Assembly: GCF_007971525.1 (NCBI RefSeq) | Contig: NZ_CP042437.1 | Coordinates: forward strand, 6,758,001-6,822,000 | Direction of reading: 5' to 3' | DNA from: Mucilaginibacter ginsenosidivorax | GTDB taxonomy: Bacteria; Bacteroidota; Bacteroidia; Sphingobacteriales; Sphingobacteriaceae | DNA length: 64,000 nt | Part shown: positions 26,734 to 34,292 of the stretch, in pieces | Layout of the letters: every line of letters begins with the position of its first letter | Numbering within the stretch: the first letter of the stretch is position 1 | Translations under genes and position numbers: made by a program | The notes under the pieces: model-generated | Database searches by the model: none | Told to the model about the DNA's origin: nothing | The model's input: the letters and a program-made list of their open reading frames with translations, nothing else

Positions 26734-27327
26734 ATGGACGATAAACATTTGGTTTTAACCGAGGTGCTGAAAAACTTTGCAGATTTATCAGACAACGATA
26801 TTGCCCTTGGCCAAAGTTTATGGCGAAACCGGAGGATAGGTAAGGGCGATTTTTTTAACATGCAAAGTTTTGTTTGTACCGATCTGGCCCTCATTTCAAA
26901 AGGTATTTTCAGAATATATTATGTACACCCCGAAACGCAGCAGGAAGTAAACGTTTACTTTTTTTCTGAAAAGCAGTTCCTGGTATCGTTTCGAAGTTTT
27001 ATCAACCAGTACCCTTGTTATTACTATATACAGGCCCTGGAAGATGCCGAGATCATCAGCATAAACTATCAGGACCTGCAATATTTATACACCACTCCAA
27101 CCCGGTGGGAAAGATTTGGCCGGCTTATAGCCGAGTTGTTTTTTAATTATTCGCAGGCCCGTGCTGAAGAATTTTTACTGAACACCGCCGAGGAACGGTA
27201 TGTTAAGCTTACCCAACAGCATCCTAATATTATAAACCGTGTGCCGGCCTACCATATTTCGTCATACTTGGGTATTAAAAACCCCTCATTAACGCGTATA
27301 AAAAAGCGCCTTGTCAGCCAAAAGTAA
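26734..27327 (+). CDS. Crp/Fnr family transcriptional regulator
   Basis: 197-residue regulator with an N-terminal cyclic-nucleotide-binding-like beta barrel (about 20-115: FVCTDLALISKGIFRIYYV, QEVNVYFFSEKQFLVSF) and a C-terminal winged helix (about 150-195: TAEERYVKLTQQHPNI, IPS-type AYHISSYLGIKNPSLTRIKKRL). The phosphate-binding cassette of true CRP is not conserved, so cAMP binding is unlikely. This type is very common in Bacteroidota and often controls an adjacent gene; here the DUF308 gene downstream is a candidate, although a small hairpin lies between them. Confidence 0.88.
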   Translation: MDDKHLVLTEVLKNFADLSDNDIALGQSLWRNRRIGKGDFFNMQSFVCTDLALISKGIFRIYYVHPETQQEVNVYFFSEKQFLVSFRSFINQYPCYYYIQALEDAEIISINYQDLQYLYTTPTRWERFGRLIAELFFNYSQARAEEFLLNTAEERYVKLTQQHPNIINRVPAYHISSYLGIKNPSLTRIKKRLVSQK

Positions 27328-27344
27328 TTAACAGCCGCTGCCAT

Positions 27345-27365
27345 AAAAAACGGCGGCCGTTTTCA
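27345..27365 (+). terminator. Short hairpin, possible terminator
   Basis: AAAACGG-CGG-CCGTTTT forms a 7-base-pair stem with a three-base loop 20 bases past the Crp-family stop codon. It is short and the T-run is only four bases. Confidence 0.5.
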
Positions 27366-27427
27366 CTTAGGTGAAAATTTGCTGTTTTTATAGTGTTCAA
27401 CTTTGAGCAATCAAAAAACACAGCACA

Positions 27428-27994
27428 ATGAAAACAGATCAAAACACTTTAACTACCGCTATTAATCCTTTTGCACAGCGCAAGCTTTATTTTATCCGAG
27501 TGGCATTTTCGGCCATATGGGTTACATTGGTCGCATTATTCACCAGGAGCATGCCCCTGGCAGCTACCATATTGCTTGTCATTTACCCAGCCTGGGATGT
27601 GGTGGCCACCGCATGGGATATCAGCATTAATAAGGGGCAAAACTTAACCGCTCAATATGTAAACACTGCAATAAGCGTAATTGTAACTATAGCTGTGGCC
27701 ATTGCCAGCCAAAGTGGCGTACCGGCCGCACTAATTGTTTTTGGTATATGGGCTGGGTTAACCGGCATTATTCAGCTTATTACAGGCTTACAAAGACGCA
27801 AACAACTGGACGGGCAATGGCCAATGATCATAAGCGGAGGGCAATCCTTATTGGCTGGCGTAAGCTTTATTGTTATGGCGCATCAACCAGGTATGGGCAT
27901 TGTTAACCTGGCGGGGTATTCGGCATTTGGCGCTTTTTATTTTTTATTGGCCGGCATACGTGTCGTAAAAAATACACAACGTGTTGGCGTTTAA
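27428..27994 (+). CDS. DUF308 family membrane protein
   Basis: 188-residue integral membrane protein with six hydrophobic stretches and little loop sequence (for example FSAIWVTLVALFT, MPLAATILLVIYPAWDVVATAWD, ALIVFGIWAGLTGIIQLITGL, LLAGVSFIVMAH). The layout and the GLTGIIQLITG repeat fit DUF308/HdeD-like proteins, which are linked to acid or membrane stress in other bacteria; no activity is known. It begins 100 bases after the Crp-family gene and may be its target. A strong terminator lies about 58 bases downstream. Confidence 0.78.
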   Translation: MKTDQNTLTTAINPFAQRKLYFIRVAFSAIWVTLVALFTRSMPLAATILLVIYPAWDVVATAWDISINKGQNLTAQYVNTAISVIVTIAVAIASQSGVPAALIVFGIWAGLTGIIQLITGLQRRKQLDGQWPMIISGGQSLLAGVSFIVMAHQPGMGIVNLAGYSAFGAFYFLLAGIRVVKNTQRVGV

Positions 27995-28051
27995 TTTAAT
28001 AGCCTATTTTTGGCTGCTAAAATAGTGTCAATTTCAACAAATCATATCAAT

Positions 28052-28097
28052 ATCTGCAAGCTTTATCAATTATTTGAATAAAGTTTGCAGATTTTTT
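28052..28097 (+). terminator. Strong rho-independent terminator after the DUF308 gene
   Basis: ATCTGCAAGCTTTAT (28052-28066) and ATAAAGTTTGCAGAT (28078-28092) make a 15-base-pair stem with a single G-T wobble, followed by a run of six T. Confidence 0.9.
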
Positions 28098-28255
28098 AAT
28101 TATCGAAGACTATTGGTATTATTATTGCGTTAAATGAACATATTGATATACAGGCAAATAATGTGTTCAAATGACAATTATTATATTGTGAATATTGCAG
28201 GTAAAATGTTGTTGTATTATTAAATTGTTAATAGTTTACTTTTTTACTTAAAATA

Positions 28256-28286
28256 TTTGCAAAATGAAAGATGTGTTGTATATTTG
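28256..28286 (+). promoter_or_regulatory. Near-ideal Bacteroidota promoter for a non-coding RNA
   Basis: TTTG at 28256-28259, exactly 19 bases, then TATATTTG at 28279-28286. This is the only site I found here where both the -33 and -7 words are perfect at consensus spacing. Expected transcription start is about 28290-28293. Confidence 0.82.
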
Positions 28287-28290
28287 CAGT

Positions 28291-28418
28291 GTAGTATTTG
28301 TAAGGCGCTGAACGGCAGCACCAGAAGGTTCGAGACCTCCCTTACAGCTCTTCTCATAATTTAGGTTTATAATTGGTTAGAACGCGCCCCTGCCCATCAG
28401 AGGGCGCTTCTTGTTTCT
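28291..28418 (+). ncRNA. Putative structured small RNA with a tRNA-like three-way junction and its own terminator
   Basis: No reading frame of note lies here, yet a perfect promoter stands upstream and an intrinsic terminator ends it. The 5' part folds into a 7-base-pair closing stem TGTAAGG/CCTTACA (28299-28305 with 28340-28346) holding two hairpins: GCTG-AACGG-CAGC (28307-28319) and AGG-TTCGAGA-CCT (28326-28338). The second loop resembles a tRNA T-loop (TTCRANY, last base differs), the first a D-arm, and the anticodon arm is missing. The 3' part is the GCGCCC/GGGCGC terminator. I cannot assign it to a known RNA family; remnant tRNA sequence is the main alternative. Confidence 0.6.
28384..28418 (+). 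terminator. Terminator of the putative small RNA
   Basis: GCGCCC (28384-28389) pairs with GGGCGC (28402-28407); CTG/CAG pairs inside extend the stem past a bulged A. TTCTTGTTTCT follows. Confidence 0.82.
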
Positions 28419-28680
28419 ATAGGTTTTTGTAATTAACACTGCTATTATTTAGGATCAGTCGGAAAAGTTGGGGGTGGATAAATAGTTAAGCATATAATTT
28501 AGCAAGCCTGAATAGGAAGAAGGTGGTATCTCTAACGGATCAAGCAGCATAACATTGCGGTGATAAAGTAAAAAGCATTTGTTTGGTGATACCTTCCCGG
28601 AGACAAAATATCGGGTTATAAATAATACTTTATTAAAAAAATACAGTAATTTCAAATGCCAACCAATAAACTCAACCGTT
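28419..28680. other. Intergenic region without a recognised gene
   Basis: AT-rich leader region of the esterase gene. A 66-codon frame on the minus strand is present but has no start context or recognisable composition. The words GAAGGTGGTATC and GGTGATACCTTCC form a loose inverted pair about 60 bases apart. Confidence 0.4.
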
Positions 28681-29919
28681 ATGACTCACAGAAACTGGTT
28701 AACGCGCCATTTTAGAAATAACAACATTATATATATTCTTCTGCTATTGTTAACTCCTAAAGGTTTATTTGCCCAAACCGATCCGGTTTTCAAGCCCATA
28801 GCGCCGGATATTATCAAACTTTCGTCGAAAGTATTGGATGAAGACCGGAAAATTTATATTTACGTGCCACCTGCCGATACGCTAATGCCTGGTAAGCGCT
28901 ACCCCGTATTATACGTACTTGACGGCGATAATCATTTTAGTATGCTTGCAGAATATTGCCGGTACCTTAGCCGTTGGGACGTAAATGTAACGCCCGAAAT
29001 GATCATAGTAGGTATCCCCAATACCAACCGTACCCGCGACCTTACCCCAACTCATAGCGTTGTTGATTATTATGGAAAGCCGGATACCAGTTCAAAATCC
29101 TGGTTAAAGCCAAGCGGTGGCGGCAACAATTTTTTAAAGTTTATTAGCAGCGAGTTGATACCTTATGTTGACGCGCACTACAAAACAGAACCTTTTAGGA
29201 TTTTTGCAGGGCACTCATTTGGCGGCATCACCACAATTAATTGCTTGCTGACACAGCCGGATACGTTTGGCGCGTATATAGCCATAAGCCCATCATTTTG
29301 GTGGGATAAGGAATATTTACTTAACCTTGCTGATAAGAAGCTGAAAACTAATCCTGTTATAAATAAAATGATTTTTTATAGTGACGCAAACGAAGGAGGA
29401 TCAGACAAATCTACCTTTCATGTTAATCTGTTAAAATTCGACTCTTTAATAACTCAAAGTAAAATAACAGGGTTAGACCATAAATATGTTTACTATCCTG
29501 AGGAAATACATATGACGGAGCCGGTAAAAGGCTACTACGATGCTTTACGATTTATTTACAAGCAATGGGACCTGCCAGATATGGATCCGAAATTATTGAA
29601 CGCCTCTGTTGTAAAACAACATTACCAGCAACTATCTGCACGATATGGATATGCTATTATACCAACCGAGCTAAATATAAGCAATACGGCAATGTATTTA
29701 ATGACCCAGCCCGGGGCATTGGATAATGCGATAAGTTTATTTGAAATAAATGCCGAAAACTATCCTGCATCGTCAACCGCCTTTAGCCAGTTAGGGGATG
29801 CGTACCTAAAAAAGGGTAACCGTTCAAAAGCTATTACTTATTACAAAAAGGCGCTTGCATTAAACCCCGGATTGCAAAGTATAAAAGCTAAATTAACAAG
29901 TGCTTCAGAAAAGAGGTAG
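28681..29919 (+). CDS. Secreted alpha/beta-hydrolase esterase (IroE/Fes-like) with C-terminal TPR
   Basis: 412-residue exported esterase, likely periplasmic. I start at the ATG at 28681 (MTHRNWLTRHF), from which a signal peptide runs to GLFAQ; the frame is open 34 codons upstream but without signal character. The putative esterase D/enterobactin-esterase-like fold shows YPVLYVLDGD, the nucleophile elbow GHSFGG and a C-terminal EIHMTEP with the likely catalytic His. Residues about 365-405 (TAFSQLGDAYLKKGNRSKAITYYKKALALNPG) are one TPR unit. Substrate may be a siderophore, an acyl or a feruloyl ester; nothing nearby decides it. Confidence 0.85.
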   Translation: MTHRNWLTRHFRNNNIIYILLLLLTPKGLFAQTDPVFKPIAPDIIKLSSKVLDEDRKIYIYVPPADTLMPGKRYPVLYVLDGDNHFSMLAEYCRYLSRWDVNVTPEMIIVGIPNTNRTRDLTPTHSVVDYYGKPDTSSKSWLKPSGGGNNFLKFISSELIPYVDAHYKTEPFRIFAGHSFGGITTINCLLTQPDTFGAYIAISPSFWWDKEYLLNLADKKLKTNPVINKMIFYSDANEGGSDKSTFHVNLLKFDSLITQSKITGLDHKYVYYPEEIHMTEPVKGYYDALRFIYKQWDLPDMDPKLLNASVVKQHYQQLSARYGYAIIPTELNISNTAMYLMTQPGALDNAISLFEINAENYPASSTAFSQLGDAYLKKGNRSKAITYYKKALALNPGLQSIKAKLTSASEKR

Positions 29920-30011
29920 CTATCGATCCTTTTGTTTTTTTTGAATTTGCATCAACGCTAATATCACCTTATATAAATTTTCGGGGTACTATTTAGGTAT
30001 TTTTACATAAT

Positions 30012-30701
30012 TCAACTGCGTTGGGCAATGAAGCTATACCAGTGGTTCTTCCAATAATTATTTAAATTGAAATTAATATGCTTACCTGTGGTAATGGGCG
30101 TGTTACCATTAATTCGCACGTTCCACTTTTTTACAAATACACTCTTTTTACCGTTGACTTTATAAAACGAAAGCCCTTCGCCATCTTTATAGTTAATATA
30201 CCCTACGTTTATGATCTTTGAATCAGCAATGTAAAACAAGTTACTGCTCCAGTTTCTTCCCATACAACAGTCCTCGTAAGTATAGTAAAACTTTGTGTTT
30301 CGTATTTTTTCGGCGTTGGAACAATTACCGGCGAATTTAAATGTTTTTGACTTTAAGTCGTAAATGATCAAGTCTTGGGCGCCTGAATCCACGGTACTTA
30401 AATCTACGGTGATATCTTTATAACCATCTCCATTAAAATCAATAAATTTAAAATGGATTACTCCATCATCTGCAGGTGAGCTATAAACAACTTTGCCACT
30501 ATTATCTTTTATGCAAAATTTGCCGCCCAAAATATTTATTGCTGTATAACTAATGCCGTTCACAATTGCTGTTTCAGTTTGCCTGGTTGAATCTTTTTTC
30601 GTTGTTAGCGTTGTGAAAATCGGTCGCAAATTCCGATATGATCCCGCTTGCTTGATATTGAGCAGGATTAAAAGAAATAATATTTTACAGATGGGGTTCA
30701 T
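30012..30701 (-). CDS. Secreted XAC2610-like / VCBS-like protein
   Basis: 229-residue exported protein with signal segment MNPICKILFLLILLNIK. The central DFNGDGYKDITVDLST is a calcium-binding-type DxNxDGxxD loop as found in FG-GAP/VCBS and XAC2610-related proteins; the rest is beta-rich with aromatic residues (FYYTYEDCCMGRNWSSNLFYI). No enzymatic role is known for the family. It stands alone, divergent from the small gene at 30869. It could also be an effector-immunity type protein, but no partner is next to it. Confidence 0.7.
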   Translation of the reverse strand: MNPICKILFLLILLNIKQAGSYRNLRPIFTTLTTKKDSTRQTETAIVNGISYTAINILGGKFCIKDNSGKVVYSSPADDGVIHFKFIDFNGDGYKDITVDLSTVDSGAQDLIIYDLKSKTFKFAGNCSNAEKIRNTKFYYTYEDCCMGRNWSSNLFYIADSKIINVGYINYKDGEGLSFYKVNGKKSVFVKKWNVRINGNTPITTGKHINFNLNNYWKNHWYSFIAQRS

Positions 30702-30834
30702 TAATGAAACGGATTAACGCATTTCCAAGTTACTATTTTTTGTATAAAGAAACTTGTTGTTTTCATTGGTTATTTAATAACCTGAATTGTTTATGGTGCC
30801 TGCACCTATCCTCGCACCTAAAACAAAAGTTCCT

Positions 30835-30842
30835 TATTTTTG
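30835..30842 (+). promoter_or_regulatory. TAnnTTTG -7 promoter element
   Basis: TATTTTTG lies 26 bases before the ATG at 30869 and supports that start over the longer frame opening at 30704. Confidence 0.5.
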
Positions 30843-30868
30843 TATTAATTTACGATAACCACTCACCT

Positions 30869-31186
30869 ATGAAAAATCCGGTTTACGCAGATTTAAAGCA
30901 CGCCGACGGCAGTTCAAGAAACATTATCATCGAACCGATGCTGGAACATGATCTTGCGGATACGGGTGTATATAAAATTTACAAAACTTCGGTCGACAAT
31001 GAGTCCATGCTGTTTACCGAAGAAATGGAAATTGATGGCGATGGCCCCACGTTGGCCGATGAGGATAATCCGGATTATTTAGGCGCAATCTATTTTCCCC
31101 AATCAGGCCCATGGCACTACGAAGGCGAACTGCTCAGCAACGGCGAGCAGCAGCAAATTATATCTATATTACAACAGAAAGCATAG
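30869..31186 (+). CDS. Hypothetical acidic protein, 105 residues
   Basis: Small soluble, acidic protein of unknown function (MKNPVYADLKHADGSS, LEHDLADTGVYKIYKTS, EDNPDYLGAIYFPQSGPWHYEGELLSNGEQQQIISILQ). The frame is open 55 codons upstream, but that part is Cys/His/Leu-rich and unlike the rest, and a promoter word lies inside it, so I start at 30869. The pattern of beta strands followed by a terminal helix is regular, and similar short proteins occur in Sphingobacteriaceae. No motif suggests a role. Confidence 0.68.
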   Translation: MKNPVYADLKHADGSSRNIIIEPMLEHDLADTGVYKIYKTSVDNESMLFTEEMEIDGDGPTLADEDNPDYLGAIYFPQSGPWHYEGELLSNGEQQQIISILQQKA

Positions 31187-31189
31187 TGC

Positions 31190-31269
31190 TGTAGTCTATA
31201 GTCGAAAGGTCTAAATTTTTAATAAAAAAACTAAATCCGGCTTATGACTCACGATTTAAGACTTCCGAC
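31190..31269. repeat. Short inverted microrepeat between convergent genes
   Basis: AGTCTATAGTCGAAAGGTCTA near 31193 is loosely complementary to TTTAAGACTTCCGACTTA near 31255. The layout (arms made of AGTC-type words, AT-rich centre) is like that of the larger microrepeat elements. Confidence 0.4.
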
Positions 31270-32163
31270 TTAATTAGTTCCCTTTACCTTCATTTGAAAA
31301 GTATAAACGGCTTTTGAGGCGGTGATGAAAAGCACATCCCGGTTTTTTCCGCTAAAACAAATGTTGGCCGTCCAGGGCTCATCAATATCAATATGGCCAA
31401 TTTTTTCGCCTTTAGGGTTAAAAATAGTAACGCCTTTGCCGGTAAGGTATATGTTGCCCAGTTCGTCAATTGTCATCCCGTCTGATCCCTGCGAGGTAAA
31501 AAGCATTTTATTGCTTAATGAGCCATCGTTATTGATGTCATAACGATAGGTTTTGTTATCGCCTATATCGGCCACAAAAAGCTGTTTGCCATCAGCGGTA
31601 CCTACTATACCATTCGGCTGCTTAAATTTATCATCAACCATAACAGCTTCGTGCTTGCCTTTGGCCAGGTAATAAAGCTTTTGGCCGTCAAGTTCGGGCT
31701 TTTTGTGTGTCCAATAGTCGCGTTGGTAGTAGGGATCGGTAATATATAGCCCGCCATCGGGCCTCACCCAAACATCATTTGGTCCGTTAAATATTTGCCC
31801 TTTATAGCCGGTAAGTAATACTTCTATTTTTCCTTTGGGGCTGATAGACCAAAGCTCGTTTTTGCCATCGGCACAGCTTATGAGGTTGCCTTTGCTGTCA
31901 AAATCCATTCCATTGCTGCGGCCCGCGCTATCCATAAAAACAGATAGTTTGCCATCTGTGCTATACTTCCAGATCTTGTTATTGGGCTGATCTGTAAAAA
32001 ATACATTGCCCTGTTTATCAACTGCCGGCCCCTCGGTAAACGCGAACTGTTTGGCAACTAACACAGCTTTGGTGCCGGCATTGTATAAAGAAGTTGTATC
32101 CTGGCCAAATGCTTTGCAAGTGACAGCTACCAGGCTAAATAATATCAAGGACAGTTTTTTCAT
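31270..32163 (-). CDS. Secreted SMP-30/gluconolactonase-like beta-propeller protein
   Basis: 297-residue exported protein: signal peptide MKKLSLILFSLVAVTCKAFGQ, then a six-bladed propeller of the SMP-30/gluconolactonase/LRE family with the metal-site elements FTEGPAVDKQGNVFFTD, NGPNDVWVRPDGGLYITDP and QPNGIVGTADGKQLFVAD, each carrying expected Glu, Asn and Asp ligands. Such enzymes open sugar lactones (aldonolactones) in the periplasm. It stands alone; it could in principle serve the lactone step of the oxidative fucose route encoded 25 kb away, but that is speculation. Confidence 0.87.
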   Translation of the reverse strand: MKKLSLILFSLVAVTCKAFGQDTTSLYNAGTKAVLVAKQFAFTEGPAVDKQGNVFFTDQPNNKIWKYSTDGKLSVFMDSAGRSNGMDFDSKGNLISCADGKNELWSISPKGKIEVLLTGYKGQIFNGPNDVWVRPDGGLYITDPYYQRDYWTHKKPELDGQKLYYLAKGKHEAVMVDDKFKQPNGIVGTADGKQLFVADIGDNKTYRYDINNDGSLSNKMLFTSQGSDGMTIDELGNIYLTGKGVTIFNPKGEKIGHIDIDEPWTANICFSGKNRDVLFITASKAVYTFQMKVKGTN

Positions 32164-32210
32164 GGTTTGGGTAATTGGTTGGCTAATGTAAGAGGTTTTT
32201 GAAGGAAAAA

Positions 32211-32306
32211 GAAGAGGCCCCCTCTAAATCTCCCCCGGTTGGGGAGACTTTTATTGTATTTCTTTTTAAAGTCCTCCCTTCCGGGGAGGATTTAGGTGGG
32301 GCTTTT
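32211..32306. repeat. C/G-rich inverted repeat, copy 2
   Basis: GGCCCCCTCTAAATCTCCCC near 32214 is the imperfect reverse complement of GGGGAGGATTTAGGTGGGGC near 32283, around a 40-base AT-rich centre. It sits between the divergent SMP-30 and lysS genes, unlike copy 1, so it is not simply a terminator. Confidence 0.65.
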
Positions 32307-32319
32307 CCATTAAAAACGC

Positions 32320-32327
32320 TATTTTTG
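32320..32327 (+). promoter_or_regulatory. TAnnTTTG -7 promoter element of lysS
   Basis: TATTTTTG, 28 bases before the lysS ATG; the -33 word is not evident. Confidence 0.45.
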
Positions 32328-32355
32328 CACCTTTATTAAAAATACCGTTCAAAAC

Positions 32356-34077
32356 ATGAGTATTGCACTATCCGAGCAGGAAATTATCCGCCGCAAATCT
32401 TTACATGAATTAAGGGCACTGGGTATAAACCCGTACCCCGCCGAAGCATTTGATGTTAACGCCTGGGCACAGGATATTACCGATAATTTTGCAATAAAAC
32501 CCGAGGCCTACCAAAATGTAGTTATCGCAGGCCGTATCATGACCCGCCGTATTATGGGCAACGCGTCATTTGCCGAGCTGCAGGATTCGACCGGCCGTAT
32601 CCAGATATACCTGAAACGCGATGATATTTGCCCTGATGAGGATAAAACCTTATACAACACCGTATTTAAAAAACTGCTTGACATAGGCGATTACATAGGC
32701 ATTAAAGGCTATGTGTTTTTAACTCAAACCGGCGAGATTTCGGTTCACGTTCGCGAATTGATTGTGCTTTCCAAATCGCTTAAACCGTTACCGGTTGTTA
32801 AGCGGGAGGAAGACGGAACCATTCATGATGGCTTTACAGACCCCGAGTTGCGTTACCGCCAGCGTTATGTTGATTTAACCGTTAACCCGGCCTACAAACA
32901 AATATTCATCAACCGGTCCAAAGTGATTAGCAGCATGCGCAATTACTTTAACGCGCAGGGCTGGATGGAGGTAGAAACTCCAATACTGCAGCCGGTACAC
33001 GGCGGCGCGGCAGCACGCCCGTTTGCTACACATCATAATACGCTGGATATGCCTTTGTTTTTACGCATAGCTAATGAGCTTTACCTGAAACGCCTTATTG
33101 TTGCGGGTTTTGACGGGGTATATGAATTTGGTAAAATGTTTCGTAACGAGGGTATGGACCGTACCCACAACCCGGAATTTACTGCCATGGAAATTTATGT
33201 AGCCTATAAAGACTATATATGGATGATGGCCATGGTTGAAGAATGTTTGGAAACCGTAGCCAAAGCCGTTCATGGTATCCCGGTTGTACAGGTTGGCAGC
33301 AACGAGATCAACTTTGCCGGTCCGTACGAAAAATTATCTATGTACGATTCTATCCTGAAATATACAGGTATAGATGTATCGGCCATGGAAGAAGCCGCTT
33401 TGCGCGAAACCTGTGCCGAACTGAAAATAGAAGTTAACCCAACTATGGGCAAAGGCAAACTGATTGACGAAATCTTCAGCGCTAAGGTTGAGCATAACCT
33501 GATCCAGCCAACATACATTACCGATTACCCAATCGAAATGACCCCGCTTGCCAAAAAACACCGCACCAAAGATGGCCTGGTAGAGCGTTTTGAGCTTTTT
33601 GTAAATGGTAAAGAAATAGCCAACGCCTACTCGGAGTTAAATGACCCGATTGACCAGCGCGAACGGCTGGAAGAGCAGTTGATACTTGCAGGCAGGGGCG
33701 ATGACGAAGCTATGGCCATGGACGACGACTTTTTACGAGCCCTGGAATATGGCATGCCGCCAACATCGGGCCTGGGTATCGGTATCGACAGGTTGGTGAT
33801 GCTGATGACCAACCAAAGCACCATCCAGGAAGTATTATTCTTCCCGCAGATGCGCCCGGAGAAGAAAGCTAAAGTGGTTACAGCCGAAGATTTTATAAAC
33901 ATTGGCGTACCCGCCGAGTGGGTGCCCGTGTTGAATAAAATGGGTTTTAACACCGTTGAAGAACTAAAAGCCGGCAACCCCAACAAAGTATTTAACGACC
34001 TTGGCGGAATGCGCAAAAAATTAAAACTGGATATTGCCATGCCCACCAAAGACGAGGTGATGGCCTGGTTTGAATAA
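32356..34077 (+). CDS. lysS: Lysyl-tRNA synthetase, class II, with C-terminal extension
   Basis: Charges tRNA-Lys. Of 573 residues, about 55-150 are the OB-fold anticodon-binding domain (VVIAGRIMTRRIMGNASFAEL), followed by the class II catalytic core with motif 2 (FRNEGMDRTHNPEFTAMEIY) and motif 3 (GLGIGIDRLVMLMT). The E. coli enzyme is 505 residues; the surplus here is a C-terminal tail of about 65 residues after FFPQMRPE (AEDFINIGVPAEWVPVLNKMGF, ELKAGNPNKVFNDLGGMRKKL), which looks like a small helix-hairpin-helix type domain shared by many Bacteroidota LysS. A hairpin terminator follows. Confidence 0.97.
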   Translation: MSIALSEQEIIRRKSLHELRALGINPYPAEAFDVNAWAQDITDNFAIKPEAYQNVVIAGRIMTRRIMGNASFAELQDSTGRIQIYLKRDDICPDEDKTLYNTVFKKLLDIGDYIGIKGYVFLTQTGEISVHVRELIVLSKSLKPLPVVKREEDGTIHDGFTDPELRYRQRYVDLTVNPAYKQIFINRSKVISSMRNYFNAQGWMEVETPILQPVHGGAAARPFATHHNTLDMPLFLRIANELYLKRLIVAGFDGVYEFGKMFRNEGMDRTHNPEFTAMEIYVAYKDYIWMMAMVEECLETVAKAVHGIPVVQVGSNEINFAGPYEKLSMYDSILKYTGIDVSAMEEAALRETCAELKIEVNPTMGKGKLIDEIFSAKVEHNLIQPTYITDYPIEMTPLAKKHRTKDGLVERFELFVNGKEIANAYSELNDPIDQRERLEEQLILAGRGDDEAMAMDDDFLRALEYGMPPTSGLGIGIDRLVMLMTNQSTIQEVLFFPQMRPEKKAKVVTAEDFINIGVPAEWVPVLNKMGFNTVEELKAGNPNKVFNDLGGMRKKLKLDIAMPTKDEVMAWFE

Positions 34078-34106
34078 TATAAAAGAAAACTAACGTTACC
34101 TTTTAC

Positions 34107-34152
34107 AACGACCGCGAATTGCCTTTTTTAAAGCAAATCCGCGGTCGTTTTT
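34107..34152 (+). terminator. Rho-independent terminator of lysS
   Basis: AACGACCGCG (34107-34116) pairs perfectly with CGCGGTCGTT (34140-34149), with a 23-base loop and a T-run after it. Confidence 0.85.
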
Positions 34153-34202
34153 TATTAATTATCGGTGTCTTTTATACCAGCTGCTGAGTGCCAGTTTTCT
34201 CC

Positions 34203-34231
34203 TGTCTTGATTCTTGACTCTTGATTCTTGC
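34203..34231. repeat. Half copy of the AGTCAAGAATTAAGA element
   Basis: GTCTTGATTCTTGACTCTTG plus GATTCTTG matches the right arm of the full elements; no left arm lies upstream, where the lysS terminator stands instead. Confidence 0.7.
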
Positions 34232-34261
34232 ATCTTTCCCCCCGATTGTCGTCAAAAGTTT

Positions 34262-34269
34262 TACATTTG
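34262..34269 (+). promoter_or_regulatory. TAnnTTTG -7 promoter element of the M16 gene pair
   Basis: TACATTTG, 23 bases before the ATG at 34293. Confidence 0.5.
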
Positions 34270-34292
34270 CTTTGTTAAAATAAGAACTATCC

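Noticed and set aside
28298..28347. A complete tRNA gene
   Set aside because: There is no anticodon arm and the closing stem encloses only about 48 bases, too short for a tRNA.
28455..28655. 66-codon minus-strand frame upstream of the esterase
   Set aside because: No promoter, no plausible composition and no family pattern; it overlaps the esterase leader.
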